From the NCBI GenBank assembly GCA_003615045.1, contig ML014348.1, forward strand, positions 1 through 24,196: a stretch of 24,196 nucleotides of DNA. The letters run 5' to 3'. The position numbers and the translations under genes are program-made. Below, one piece after another: positions 8,191 through 19,219 of this stretch (within the stretch, counting starts at the first letter, position 1; each line of letters starts with the position of its first letter). The notes below the pieces were generated by a model. That model saw nothing but the letters and a program-made list of their open reading frames with translations. It had not been told where the DNA came from and ran no database searches. This DNA comes from Caulochytrium protostelioides (taxonomy: Eukaryota; Chytridiomycota; Caulochytriomycetes; Caulochytriales; Caulochytriaceae).

Positions 8191-10200
8191 GAGACCACGG
8201 CGACCACGCTGGCGTCGGCCATGGCGGGCCACGCCACGCCACCCGATGACCACCCCATCCCGCCATCGCCCGGGGGAAGGTCGAAGGGAACGCGATTCAC
8301 GCGCGCAGCGACCGGTGCGGCGAGTCAGGCCTGCGCACCGCGAGCGTCGCGTCGTCCCCATCACTTGTTCGATAAGCCCCGAGCGCTTCGATAAGACCAT
8401 GACATGCTCTCGGGGCAGCCTCCGTGGACTACCGCTGCGGCGCGCGAAGGTCCATCATCGCCACGGCCCAGACAGTCGCGTCGGGCGTGATGGTCGATCC
8501 GAAGGAGGCACCGGCCAATGGGCTTTGCGGTGGTCGGTGACCGGGTGCCGAGAGACCGTGCTGGTCCGCATTCGAACCGAACCCTCGCCCCCGTCGACTC
8601 AGCGTGATCAACGAATCATCTCGAAGTCCCGTTTCCGGGGGCTTCCCTTCAGCGGGGAGCGCGTTGCGCCGTCCGCGCCTCTCAGAGTCCTGTCATGCGC
8701 TCCGGCTCCCTGTCTCAACCCATTTCCCTGGTGTCGCTTCCGCGGGGTCGGTGTCGGGGGGCGCAGCGCGAGGGGGGGACGGCTCGCGGGCGGCCCGACC
8801 TGAACCTCATGCCCACAGCGCGAAGGCGCGGCGTGACGGCCTCGGGGCGGCGACACCGCGTGTATATACCGACGACGCCTTCGTTGCCGCCGCCTGAGGC
8901 GCGACGCACGTCGCGCTGCTCGGTCCTCCGTTCCTTGGCGGTCGAACGCCCGCTGGCTGATCGCCTCGACGGCGATGGGCCACCGCATCGTCCTGCCGGT
9001 CGGTCGCGGCGCCTTTCGCCGGTGGGGTTGCGGCGAATGGCCTCTTGCATCCGAGAAGGCTCGCTGGGGACGCTGACGTTTGGGCGACGTCGAGGCGGCC
9101 TGAATGGCACGCGAACCGCCGGACTGCAGGCGGACCTTGCCCATCTTGCATGGGAGGCGACGGACCAAGGGGTCGGGGGTGGAAACCTCCTCCGGGGATC
9201 CACGCTGGTCCGTCGCTAGCGGCGACCCAGACAGCCGCGTCGCATGCCGACGGCGAAGGCCACCAGGAGACGAAGTCCCGATCCGAAAGGAACGGTTGCG
9301 GCGGAGCGAGCCAGTGAGCGCCATCCGGGGGAGTGGCTCAGCGCAGGGGATGGGATGGGCATGGGGTCGTCAAGCACGGCCGCCAACCCCTCTTACCTAA
9401 TGGAACCTGCTCGCGTCGTCGTGGCCGCGGCCACGCTCTTCCTTGATGCTGGGTGCTGTGCGGCGGTCGCTTCGGCATGGCGTGTCCGAGCATGGCATGG
9501 CCGGGGCACTAGCAGCAGACTGCGAGCAGGGCGGACGCGTTACCGCGCTTTCCGTCAGCCATCGGGGTGGCAAGATGGGGACACGCATGGTCCGGCCACG
9601 GTGGGCGCTGCGTACGTGGTCGCAGGAGTCACCCCACGCGATGTGACAGTTCGCTGCGTCGTCGTCGGTACATGTCCCAAAAGAGTCGCGTTTGTTGCGA
9701 CGACCCGGGTCATAGGCGGGGAAGGCACCTGGGACGGCCGATTCATCCACCGCTCCGGACACAGGGGTGGCCTAGATGATCTCCGATGGCATCATGCGAC
9801 TCTGATGGATGCATCGTGGCTCAGGTAGGCCGATCAAGCGCATGGCCCGATGATCGCCATGCTCGGGGCCCCATGGAGGGCCAGATGGGACGCAGGGTCG
9901 GCGTCGGCGGCTAAGCCACGGCGGCCCAAGGCGCGCCGATAGGCCATCCCACCGATCGTCATGCTGCGCCACCGACCTCGACGGAGCGCCATGCCCTCTT
10001 GTTACGGTGGCCGTCCTTGGCCGACGCGGGGTCCCACCATGTCGCGGTGGCCCCTGCCAGCATCACGTTAGCAACTGAGGCGCCTTGGCTCATCCGGCGT
10101 GGACACGCCAGCACGGATTCTCGCTCCCTCGTCCGACCGCCACGGCCTCTTCCGTGCCGACGGCCTCCTCGGTGCGCCGCCGAACCCTTCTCAGCCTCCA

Positions 10201-10280
10201 GCCGTCCCGTCCCGTCCCGTCCCGTCCCGTCCCGTCCCGTCCCGTCCCGTCCCGTCCCGTCCCGTCTTGTCTTGTCTTGT
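10201..10280 (+). repeat. CCCGT pentanucleotide array with CTTGT tail
   Basis: Twelve exact CCCGT units span 10206-10265, preceded by one variant (GCCGT) and followed by three CTTGT units (10266-10280). It lies about 150 bp upstream of the proposed start of the SAC3-like gene, probably in its promoter or 5' leader. Read in the gene's frame it would give a five-residue repeat, but there is no ATG upstream in that frame, so I do not think it is translated. Confidence 0.93.
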
Positions 10281-10428
10281 CTGGCATCGATATCTCTCGT
10301 CTGCGTTCAGCGCGTGGTTCGTCGTGGCCGATCGCCGTCCTTGGCGCCTGTGTGAGCGACCACGCGCTTCCAAAGCAGCAGGTCGCGGCCCGGATCCCTC
10401 AGGTTCGCGACGGCCGCGACGACGCCCC

Positions 10429-12046
10429 ATGGCTTCCGCGCCGGTTGCGGGCCGGCCGGCATCGCGTCGCGGCGGCGGCGGCGGCGGCGGCAGTGGCGGA
10501 AGTGGCGGCAGCGGCGGCAGCGGCGGCAGCGGCGGCAGCGCCTCCGGGCCGTGGCGGTCGCGAGGATGGTGCGGCACACGACCGCCGTCGTCGGCGCGAT
10601 CGCGTGGAGCCGCGATTCTTCCCGACATGACGCGCGATCCCGGTGCGCAGTCCACGCGTGACTGGGGGACGGGCAGCGCGCCCAGCCGCGCGTCGACGGC
10701 GTCCCGGTTGGCGCCGCCACCGGGATTCACCGGCCTGGAGGACTATGTGTTGCCGAGCCGCCAGAGCGACGGCAGTGCCTATGCCAAGGATTTGAAGCGC
10801 TCGGCGATCCAGGATGAGCTATATGCGGGATATGTGCGGCCGCAGTTGCGCACGTTGGAGGCGGCGTCCTCGCTCTCGGACACCACCGAGGACCACCAGG
10901 CGTGGGAGAAGCTGGTGCGAGCGTATCGTAAGTGCTATGCGTAACGATATGAGGTGATGGTACTAGTCGTCCGCATGGGTATAAGAATGGATACATGACA
11001 CGCGAGAAGAGGAAGAGGAGGACAAGGCAGAGTATGAGGGACGCTGAGGGATATCCATCTACATCCTTACCGTATGCCACGCTGGATACCAGAACTCATT
11101 CGTGCTCCCATCTCCCTCTTATTCTGAAATGTAGGCATGTTGCGAGAGGGAATACAAGCCAGCCATCGAAATGATGCGTTTGCAACACAAGGTAAGCCAG
11201 GACGATGGCATAGCACGACTTTAATGGAAGCATCGTCAGCCGATACGTCAGTGGAGCTCTCAAAGGGCTCACGCTCCGACGAGAGCAGCCATGACGATGA
11301 ACTCATCCCTCTGGATATCCCATCCATCCGGCGCGCCTGACGTGGCATGGCCACGCCGACACCGACATCGCCACCGCGTGCACCAAACGAATCCAGTCTT
11401 TGAGGAGTCGGTTGTCGCCGGACTGCGGGCGAATAATCGGCCCGAGATGACCAAGGCCGCCCATCGTCTGATGGCCCCCAGCGACGGCCCCGACCGCGCG
11501 TTGCACACCGCGCGCTCGGCCGAGATCATGGGGATCATCCTGCTCGATGCCGCGCTTGATGATCTGCGCGACGGGGTGGTGCGTCGCGCCACGGCTTCCG
11601 ATACGACATCGGCGTCGGCGACCACCGTAGCGTGGTTCGCCGCGCTGGACCCGGATCTGCTGAATGCCCATACCCATCCGGGCGCACAGCCGATCCGCGC
11701 CGCATGGTTGTGCTTCCGCGGGGTGCGGTGCCACATGGCGTGGACGCAGTTGGGCGAGGCGTGGCGGCTCGCGACGCCGCTGCAGCGCCTGATGCTGCGT
11801 CGCGCGCGGCCCCAGATACTGCAGACGTGCTGCGCGGTGCTACAGCGGAGTCACTACCACTTACGGGTGTCGGTGCTCGCATCTGAGATGCTCGCGGGCG
11901 CCGGTGGGAGCATCGCCGACGTACTGGCTGAGGCGCAGCGCGGTCCCACCGCCCTCGGCCTGCTCGGGATCGATCCGATCGACGGCGCTGGGGAGGACGA
12001 TGCGCTGCTCGTCTTCCGCCGCCGGCCGGCGGCAAAATCCGCGTAA
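10429..12046 (+). CDS. SAC3/GANP/THP3-like PCI-type protein (three exons)
   Basis: I infer exons 10429-10927, 11135-11191 and 11397-12046. The first donor is GTAAGT at 10928, with a pyrimidine-rich acceptor ending TAG at 11134. The second donor is GTAAGC at 11192, with an acceptor ending CCAG at 11396. Both introns (207 and 205 nt) sit in phase 1 and the joins keep frame, giving about 401 residues. The N-terminus is a Gly-Gly-Ser repeat (residues about 15-45). Then follow K-R-S-A, Y-V-R-P and a helix ending E-K-L-V-R-A-Y. Across the joins comes R-M-L-R-E-G-I-Q, then F-A-T-Q-V-F-E-E-S, which matches the pattern of the SAC3/GANP region (Y-x2-L-R-x2-I-Q, then F-x2-x-V-Y-E). The C-terminal half is helical, with a P-x-I-R-A-A-W-x-C-F-R-G motif and a winged-helix-like end. 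Family role: mRNA export or splicing-linked complexes. ATG at 10627 is an alternative start. The family call is tentative; the gene structure is better supported. Confidence 0.55.
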
Positions 12047-12095
12047 CAGAAATTCTCGTTTGACGATTCCATCTCGTCACGTCGAAGCGGAACTT

Positions 12096-13147
12096 TTAAG
12101 TTGCTTCGGTCGCCGTCGCCGTCGCCGTCGGGTTCGACGTGACAGTCGTCGCCGTGGTCGCCGTGTCTGCGGCAGCGCTCTCGGGGAGGCCGCCATGGCG
12201 GCCGCTCCGGTCTTCGAACCCGAGAGTTTTGCACATGCCTATGGCGCGCTGCAGGGTGGCGCATCGCATGAGGGTGGCGCACTGGTCTGGTTCGTCCAGC
12301 ATGCGCGCGACGTTGCCGCTGTCGAGGATCTTGGTGAGCTCAGGCTCGATCGGAAGTCGCGCCAGAAAGTGGAGATTATACTCTTTCGCGAGAGCTTCGC
12401 CGCCGCCCGTCGAAAAGATATTGGTGCAGTCCTGACCGAGCGTCGTTCCATCAATCATCACACGTAAAAAAAAGCATGTCGCCATGGGGATGAGCAATAG
12501 ACATGGCAGTCATTGGCGGGTGGCCGCTGGATGCATGCGATGTTCAAGAAAACAAGAACACTTACGGCGCAGTGCGGGCAGACATAGCCGCTCATGTTCT
12601 CGACGATGCCCAGCACGGGGAGGTCGACTTTCTTGCAAAAGTCCAGTTCTTTGCGGACATCGAGCAACGAGACGGCCTGGGGCGTGGTCACGACGACGGC
12701 GCCGTCGACGCGAGCGGCCACCAGGTTCTCGGCCATACTGATGTGCTCGTCTGAGGTGCCCGGCGGCGTGTCCACCAGCAGCACATCCAGGTCACCCCAG
12801 ATCACATCTTCGATGAACTGCTTGATCATGGCGGTCTTTTTCGGTCCGCGCCAGATCACAGCGTCGGCCTTGCTGCCGAGCAGAAAGCCGAGTGACATAA
12901 GCCCGAGGCGCTGCTCGCGGTCGACGAAGACGGGGACCCAGCCGTCAGGAGCCGCATGGACGTGGCTATCGGCCATCCCGAAGATGCCAGGCACCGAGGG
13001 CCCCGTCAGATCGATGTCCAGCACGCCGACGCGGTAGCCCATCGACCACAGCGCGACGGCGAGTGCTGCCGTGACGGTGCTCTTGCCGACGCCGCCCTTG
13101 CCCGAGAGCACAGGGATCACGTGCTTAACATCCTCAAGGCCCGACAT
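12096..13147 (-). CDS. CFD1: Cytosolic Fe-S cluster assembly scaffold ATPase Cfd1/NUBP2 (two exons)
   Basis: Exon 1 is 13147-12566 and exon 2 is 12431-12096. The 134-nt intron has GTAAGTG at its 5' end and CAG at its 3' end. The spliced protein is 305 residues. It has the deviant Walker A of the Mrp/NBP35 family ([10 protein letters not shown], about residues 15-24), L-D-I-D-L-T-G-P-S, the P-P-G-T-S-D-E-H loop, and [11 protein letters not shown] at the end of exon 1. The join gives C-P-H-C-A-D-C, so the cluster-binding C-x2-C is intact. No N-terminal four-cysteine ferredoxin-like motif precedes Walker A, which separates Cfd1/NUBP2 from Nbp35/NUBP1. Role: with Nbp35 it forms the scaffold that builds 4Fe-4S clusters for cytosolic and nuclear apoproteins. 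The last 40 or so residues are an Ala/Thr-rich tail not expected in the family, encoded by imperfect GCGACGG repeats. The stop lies 49 bp from that of the convergent gene. Confidence 0.93.
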
Positions 13148-13969
13148 GGCGAGGCAGAGAGGATCGAGCGTGTCCGCAACGTCGACGGGGCCTCGTCAAG
13201 GGCCAGGTACGAACGGAGCGAGGGGGTGGGAATGGAGTGGGAACGCAGGGTCGATTGGTGGCGATACAAAGTCGTTCAATGCGCTACGGCCGAGGCATGG
13301 TTGACGCCACGTCGTCCATGGAGCGGCATGCTCCGCCTTCCCGGCGCGGTGCCGTCCATGTCGACGATCGACGCCCGATATATCGTCACTGGTCGATTAG
13401 CTCATCCGTATGGTGCCCGCGTTCTCGTCAGATGCTGACATGGGCCCAGCACGGGACACGTCGCGGCATACGGATCGAGCCGCCCCGATGCCGCCATGCC
13501 CCTTTGCGCCGAGGGACCCCTGGAGGAGGGATGGGCCGACCGCTGGGTCGCTTCCGCCGCCCCCCCACGCCCCACGACCCGAAAAACTCCGCCACACCTG
13601 TCTCGGGAGCGCAACATAGCATCGTGGCAAAGGAGCCGAGCCGCTGCCGATCCCTGTTTGTCAGCAGCCTGGCCATGGTCGATGCGCATCAATCCACCGC
13701 CGTCTGGCGAAGGGAACCCGTCGTTAGCGAAAAACGCGGGTCGTCGTGTGCCCGACCGCCACGGGGCAATGCATGCGAGAGAACACGGCGCCATCTTCAT
13801 GACCAAAAAGCCTCTCTGGGCCTCTTGTTTGTCAGCTCACTAAACGACTATTATTCAATGGGATCTACACTATATAAAATAACATCAGGCGGATCCGGGC
13901 GGATCCTCCTACTCAATCAGAGCATGCTCGGCAGAGAGGCGCCGCATGCACCGAAGAGGACGCAGTTAC
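13148..13969. other. Intergenic: CFD1 upstream region and 3' flank of the zinc-finger gene
   Basis: Both flanking genes read leftward, so this 0.8 kb holds the CFD1 promoter and the 3' flank of the zinc-finger gene. The only AT-rich patch is around 13845-13888, where TATATAAAATA occurs on the plus strand; in context it is more likely in the 3' UTR or polyadenylation zone of the zinc-finger gene. A doubled GGCGGATCC lies at about 13889-13908. The open frames here show no recognisable motif. Confidence 0.5.
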
Positions 13970-14105
13970 TTAATGCGTCACCATGTCCTGCGAATCGGTA
14001 TGCATGAGATCCAGCGGCGGTGCCCGATACCCTACAAGGTCCTGGTGCAACAAGCGCGCTGTATCCACTTTGTTCTCCTTGTGGTCATCATCAACATCGT
14101 CGTCG

Positions 14106-14137
<32 letters not shown>

Positions 14138-17100
14138 ATCGTCGCCATCGTTGTTGCCGTCGTCGTCTGACGGGAACGGATGCGGATGCGGGTGCGGGTG
14201 CGCGCGCCGCGATGACGCGTCGTGGGAGTCCATCGCCACCCCCTTCGATGTCGCATTCGACGACGAGGTCGAGGACGAGAAGGGCAGCCCGCCCAGCGCC
14301 TGATGCGGATCCAGATCGCCATCCGCACGGCTGCTATGATCACCGGCACTCCCCGCCAGCGAAGCCGGGCCGAGGTGCGGCATGAGCCCGAGCTGCTTCA
14401 GCCGCTGCACACACACCGCGTCCTGGCCCTGGGCGTCAGGCCGGTGGTGGCGGCGCAGCGCATCGCTGCGCGCAAAGGTCTTGTGGCAGGCCAGGCACTC
14501 AAAGGGCCGCAAGCCAGCGTGCAGCTTTTCGTGGCGCTTCAGATCGTGCTTGCGCGCAAACGGGCTTGCGCAGTGGCGACACATAAACGGCTTCTCGCCC
14601 GTATGCGCACGGTAGTGCGACTTGAGATTATACGGCCGCGTGTAGATCTTGTCGCAGGCCGGCCATGGGCACTGGTACAGCGTCTTGCGGTGGTCGGTCT
14701 GGCTTTCCACGTGGGTCGGCACGATCGCCTCGGCCGTCAGCGCAGCTTGGCCGGCGCGTTTGATGGTCACGTCGGGCGTACCGTCTTCGCGGAAGACGAT
14801 CCGCGGCGCGTCGCGATGCGCACCCCCGGTGGGCGCCGACGGCGGGCGGCCTGTGGTCGCGCTGCCCGCGGAAAGTGGCGACGTGGCCGACGTGGCGGAG
14901 CTGCCGCCGCCGCCGTTGGCGGTGGACAGCGACGCGGTGGACGCCGTGGGCGGTCCTGCCGAGTGCGGGCGCGGACTGCTCCGTGGAGAAAGCAGCCGCG
15001 GGTGGGCGAATCCCGGGCTGAGCTGGTGGCCGTACCCATGCGACGGCGAGGTCGAGAGGGAGGCCGGATCAGGATGCTCCATTTTGACCGCGAGCGCGAC
15101 CGGGCTCGTGGCCGCCGGGCCCAACGCCGGGTACATGCCCGGACGGGCCGGCGCATAGATGGGCGACGGCGGCGCCTGCGGGGGGCCGGAGAGCATGTAC
15201 ATGGGGTGCCCGGCAGCCGCAGCGGCAGCGGCGGCACCGGCAGCAGCGGCGGCGGCCGCCGCCGAGGGGTCGACGCCAGAAAGCATCAAGGCGGGTGCCA
15301 GGGGAGACGGCGGCGCGCTGTGATGCACGAGGCCGAGACCGTCCATGGCCGGGCTAGCGCTGGGGCCGCCGCTCCCGACCACCGCTGGGACGGCGCCAGG
15401 GCCTGGGTCGAGCAGGGGGCTCAGATGAAATTCGGTAGCGGGCGGGAAGCCCATGGTGGTGGCAGCGGTGGCGGCGCGCGGACTGCGCGTGGCGTGATTG
15501 CGCCACGCGGCCTCAAGCGCGCCGTCGCCCAATGAGGGCACGTCGAAGGCGCGGAGGGCGGGCGACGTGGCGGGGCTGAGAGGCTGGGAGCCCGGTTCGA
15601 GGCCGACGCTGAGGGTGAGGGCCGGGACAGTGCCCGCGCCCGGTCCCGAGCCCGGGCCACAGCCCGAGCCATAGCCCGAGCCGTAGCCCGAGCCAAAGCC
15701 GGAACCCGAGCCGGAGCCGAGTCCTGGGCTGTGTCCAAGGGGGGTCGCGCTGGCGGGACGGGAGCCCGCATCGATGGCTGGGACGTCAAGAGAGAAGAAA
15801 AGCGGGGTCATGCGGCCCGACCGTCGTTGGGCGCCAGAGCCCGGGCCCGGGCCGGGGCCGGGACCGAGCCCGGGGCTGCGACCGCCGGCATGCGTGGTCG
15901 CGTCGGCGGTGCCCGCGACGACGACGCCCAGCGGTGTGGTGAGCGACGGCGTCGTCGGGGTGGGCGTCACGGACGGCCGCCGGCTCAGCGCATCATACTG
16001 ATTCACGAGGGCCTCAAAGGCCTGGGTGGCGTCGGACCAATGGGTGGACTGCGGCGGATCGTTGAGGCGGATGTTGATCGTTGGCGTCGGCGTGGTCGTC
16101 GCCGACGAATTCGGATTCATAGCCTGGTTCTGATTGGGGATGTGGAACGCGGTCCCCATGTCGACATCGCCATCGCGCCCTTGGTCGCCACGCGCACCGG
16201 CAGCGCCATGGGTGTTGTTGAAATCATCACTGAGCGCTTGTGCACCGGGCAAGGCCGGAAGCACGGGCAGGGCCAGGGACGTCGATGATGAGGCTTGCGG
16301 TGTCATCCCCCAGGGCGAGAAGGCGGCCTGCGAGTTCGGCGTCGTGGCGCCCGTCGCGGGCATGGTCGGCGAGAAGGCCGGCGAGGTGGCAAGGTAGGCC
16401 GAGTCCATAAAGGGCGACGGGACACGGAGCAGCAGCGCGGCCGGATCGTGGGGCTGGGGCGAATGGGGGTACCCCGGCATGGCTGCAGCGGCGGCGGCGG
16501 CGACGGCTGATGCATGGCGCCGGTCATCATGGGAGCGCCTGCTGGTGATTTCCTCATTGTCCGAGTAGAGCGTGAGGTCCTCGAGACCGTTTAACGAGGC
16601 GGGGAGCGATGACCGCCGCGGGGTCGAATGGGGCAGCATCGTGGGGACGGCCAGGAATGTGGAGGACGCGGTCGGGGTCAGCGGCGCCATAGCACCGCTA
16701 CTGGCGCCGGCGCCGCTGCCACGCTGCTGGCCGCCGCCGGGACCGGCTTGACCTTCGAACTGCGAGAGAATTTCCTCAAAGTCGCTCAGATCGTCACGTT
16801 GCTGCTGCTGGCGGTGGTGCGCGGCGGTTCGCTGCGCGAGCATGGCCAGGTCCTGCACGGTAAAGCCGGGTCCATGCGAGTCAGGCGGGGCCTGGCCAGG
16901 GGCGTACGCGTCACCGCCGGCGGCCAACGACCCGTAGGCGAGCTGGGCCCGCGCAAGCTGGACCTGGCCCGGCGAAAGGCCTGGCGACAGTCCGTGCGGT
17001 GGGACGAGCGGCAGGCCGTGGGCGCTGCTGGGACTGTTGCTGTTGCTGGGGGTGAGCGTGCCGCCGTGGCTATGCGAATAGCCGCCGCTAGGGCCGCCGC

Positions 17101-17578
17101 CGCCGCCGCCGACCCCGCTCGCTGTTGGGAGGCCGGCGCTAGCGAGATTGGTCGAGAGGGCGATGCCGTGGTTAATGGTGACGGACTGCGGTGAGAGGTG
17201 GGCGGGCGAAGACGTGTGGTGGGGCGTCAGGAGCGCCGTCGCGTCGGTGTCAGGCACCGTCAGAATCACGGGCGGCGTCGCCGTGAGCGGCGTGGCGCCC
17301 GCCGGCGTGGAGGCCGGCGTCGATGCACCCGTACCTGTCGCCGCCGACGGCACCGCAGGCTGAATCGCGTCGACCGAGGGCGCCGCCGCCGTGTCGCCCT
17401 CAGCGTGCTTGGCGTTGCCTGGAGCTTGGCCCGGGCTCGGACCCGAGGGTTGGGCGTGCAGGGGCAGCATGGCGGGATGGACGAGCCGAGCCGATACGCC
17501 GAAGGCAGCCGTGATGTCCTGCGGCGGCGTGATGAGGGGACGGTCGGCGCCCGCGGCGGCGCCCGCGGGCGTGGTCAT
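13970..17578 (-). CDS. C2H2 zinc-finger transcription factor (Crz1/Azf1-like fingers)
   Basis: A 1202-residue protein runs from ATG at 17578 to TAA at 13970-13972. The frame continues 54 codons upstream to a GTG at 17740, which is not a eukaryotic start; ATG 17578 has G at -3. Three tandem fingers lie near the C-terminus (about residues 967-1048, nt 14679-14430). Finger 1 has C-x4-C-x12-H-x3-H with T-R-P-Y-N-L-K-S-H and a T-G-E-K-P linker. Finger 2 has C-x2-C and F-A-R-K-H-D-L-K-R-H. Finger 3 has C-x2-C and F-A-R-S-D-A-L-R-R-H, but Asp where the last His is expected. The long N-terminus is Ala/Pro/Ser/Gly-rich, with polyalanine, G-S-G repeats (nt about 15650-15720) and a P-G repeat. After the fingers comes an Asp run (nt about 14095-14160). 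The finger series resembles calcineurin-responsive Crz1 factors, but no calcineurin-docking motif was identified. Role as a nuclear DNA-binding regulator is safe; the target pathway is unknown. Confidence 0.85.
14095..14166. repeat. TCG/TCA repeat encoding poly-aspartate
   Basis: A run of CGT/CAT/CGTCAT-type triplets. On the coding (minus) strand it gives a near-continuous stretch of about 20 Asp in the zinc-finger protein. GAC and GAT are mixed, so the run is not a pure DNA microsatellite; this hints at selection for the acidic stretch. Confidence 0.85.
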
Positions 17579-19219
17579 GACACGATGCACCGACGGCGAG
17601 CGCCCCCAGAAGGACGGGTGGGAGGCGGTCACCGGGAGCGCCGCGGGGGCACGGAAGAGGCGCGAGAGCCTGGGGCGGCGCTCGGCCCTTAGAAAGGGCC
17701 GCCCCAGGTCCGCGTCGGCCGTCGGTCGCTGCCGCGGCACGGACGGACCGTGGAGCGTGGCTCGGATGGGCGTTCAACGCCCGCGACGCGGCACGACGTG
17801 GCTCGTGTCCACACAGCGAACGACTAAGAGGGCGCTGAGCCTCGGCAGAGACAGGAGGTCACAATGCGCCGGCAGCAGACCGGGCCTGCTGCCTACTGTT
17901 GCTGCTGCAGCGACGGCCGAGACGGTTGTAGCGACGGCTGCTGTAACAGCTGCCGCTGAAAGAGAGACGTCCGGTAGACCGGATAAATGACGCACCGCGC
18001 GTTAAGGCGGGCGCACCAACAGGAGGCTGTGCGTCGTACACGAGCGGAGTGTCGGATCGTTGTTTCAGTTGGATCCGCAAGGGTGCAGAAGACGGTTGGT
18101 TGGTGCAGCTTCGGGAAAACGACGAGCAAGAAGGGTATCGGGGGGCCCCGGAGACAGCGTCCAGACAGGGTGGTGGCGTCAGTATCGTTTGCCATGTGGG
18201 TATGCGGGTCAATTGCTGCGTCAACAACGCTTTTCGACGGCCATGGTCGGCCAGAACTCCATCCATACGGCTCCCACCTCCACCGAATAAGGTGCGAGAG
18301 ACGAATGGGCGAGGCCGAGTCGTTGACGGACATGGCACACGCGGTCACACCGCCGGACGCCCCGCGGGCTCGCCCAGTGCCTGTCAGCGCCCCACGTCCG
18401 GCGGCGTTCCGTGTTCCAGCGCCGCGACGCCGTCGACCACAAAATGACGCGTCTAAGCCACATCAGGGCGGCCGTCACGCACTCGTGGACCAAGCCCTGC
18501 GAGCGACTCGGCCCTTCGTCACGGCCCCAAGCCCCGCCCCGCCCCGCCCAGCTCAGCTCAGCCAAGCCGCTCGCTTACTCCATTGGAGCCCCCGTGTGAG
18601 CCGTCCAGGGCTCGACCGTTCCGGATTGACGGCCCACGCAAGGGCCATACCAGATGCAAGACGATCGATGGCCTCAAAACGATCGATCGTCCTGCCGATC
18701 AGGGTGAGGCGAGCGGCCTGGATGGTGATGTTGATCCAATCAGGTGGGGGTCGACCCACCCGTCATCGAAGTCGATGCACCCGCTCGAACGCCGAAAAAT
18801 CCAATGTCACAAGCGTGGCCACGAGCCGTGGGATCCCCGTGACCAGGTGTGCGTTTCCACCTTTTAAAACTGTATTGACCTGAAACGATCCATCCAACGA
18901 CCCATTGTGCTGGCGCCACGCGACGATACGGGCGCCTGACAGATCGAAGGATCGACCATCCGAATCCATCCCTGCATCCATAGAGAGTCCCGAGCTGCAT
19001 TCGACGTTCTGCGGCAGCGTGACGACGCGTCGCACGCGTTTCGTTGGTTGATCCGCCGTTTCTGCGTCTGACCATCCAGCCTTCGCTGAAAGGTCATCTT
19101 TGTTGTTGTAATCGATCGCCGTCGCTGTCGCCGTCGCCGCTGGCGCCGCGCCTGCTGAGCAGACTGCTGCTGCGGAACCCGGTCGATCGATCAACTGATC
19201 GATCGATCGATCGTCTTGG
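17579..19219. other. Divergent intergenic region between the zinc-finger and BCAS3 genes
   Basis: This 1.6 kb must hold both promoters. Base composition falls below that of the flanking genes, especially at 18760-19110. A TCGATCGA-rich palindromic patch at 19183-19210 lies just before the BCAS3 start. Several overlapping open frames exist (plus 17987-18883, minus 17859-18338, 17893-18348 and 18763-19365). None has a recognised motif; the last has the most protein-like composition and is listed separately. Confidence 0.5.

Larger units (their letters stand above)
5121..10200. other. Gene-poor GC-rich region; nothing coding recognised
   Basis: I see no conserved protein motif, tRNA or rRNA in this 5 kb on either strand. 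Open frames up to 462 codons exist (for example 6878-8266, minus), but their translations are dominated by Arg, Pro, Gly, Ala and Trp, several overlap on both strands, and many have no ATG at their nominal start. This is what GC-rich non-coding DNA produces. Local structure consists of an ATGCC array (5915-5988), a 21-nt tandem duplication (6195-6238), GCAGCC repeats (about 6308-6334), two perfect inverted repeats (6884-6929 and 7643-7668) and a 12-nt tandem repeat (about 8154-8190). A non-coding transcript or a fast-evolving multi-exon gene cannot be excluded. Confidence 0.5.

Noticed and set aside
6878-8266. Minus-strand open frame of 462 codons
   Set aside because: Trp/Pro/Arg/Ser-rich with no motif, and overlapped on both strands by similarly long frames; typical of very GC-rich non-coding DNA.
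8540-8590. tRNA-like B-box (GGTTCGAATGC on the minus strand)
   Set aside because: The flanking bases do not form a T-stem and no A-box or acceptor stem can be placed.
10201-10428. CCCGT array as a coding pentapeptide repeat of the SAC3-like protein
   Set aside because: The frame is open through it, but no in-frame ATG lies upstream of 10429.
11192-11239. Alternative 48-nt intron (GTAAGC to TCAG) in the SAC3-like gene
   Set aside because: It is a multiple of three and leads to a stop at 11338-11340, leaving the conserved-looking third exon orphaned; the 205-nt intron to 11396 fits frame and protein better.
17579-17740. N-terminal extension of the zinc-finger protein to 17740
   Set aside because: The codon at 17740 is GTG and the extension is Arg-rich; ATG at 17578 is the first usable start.
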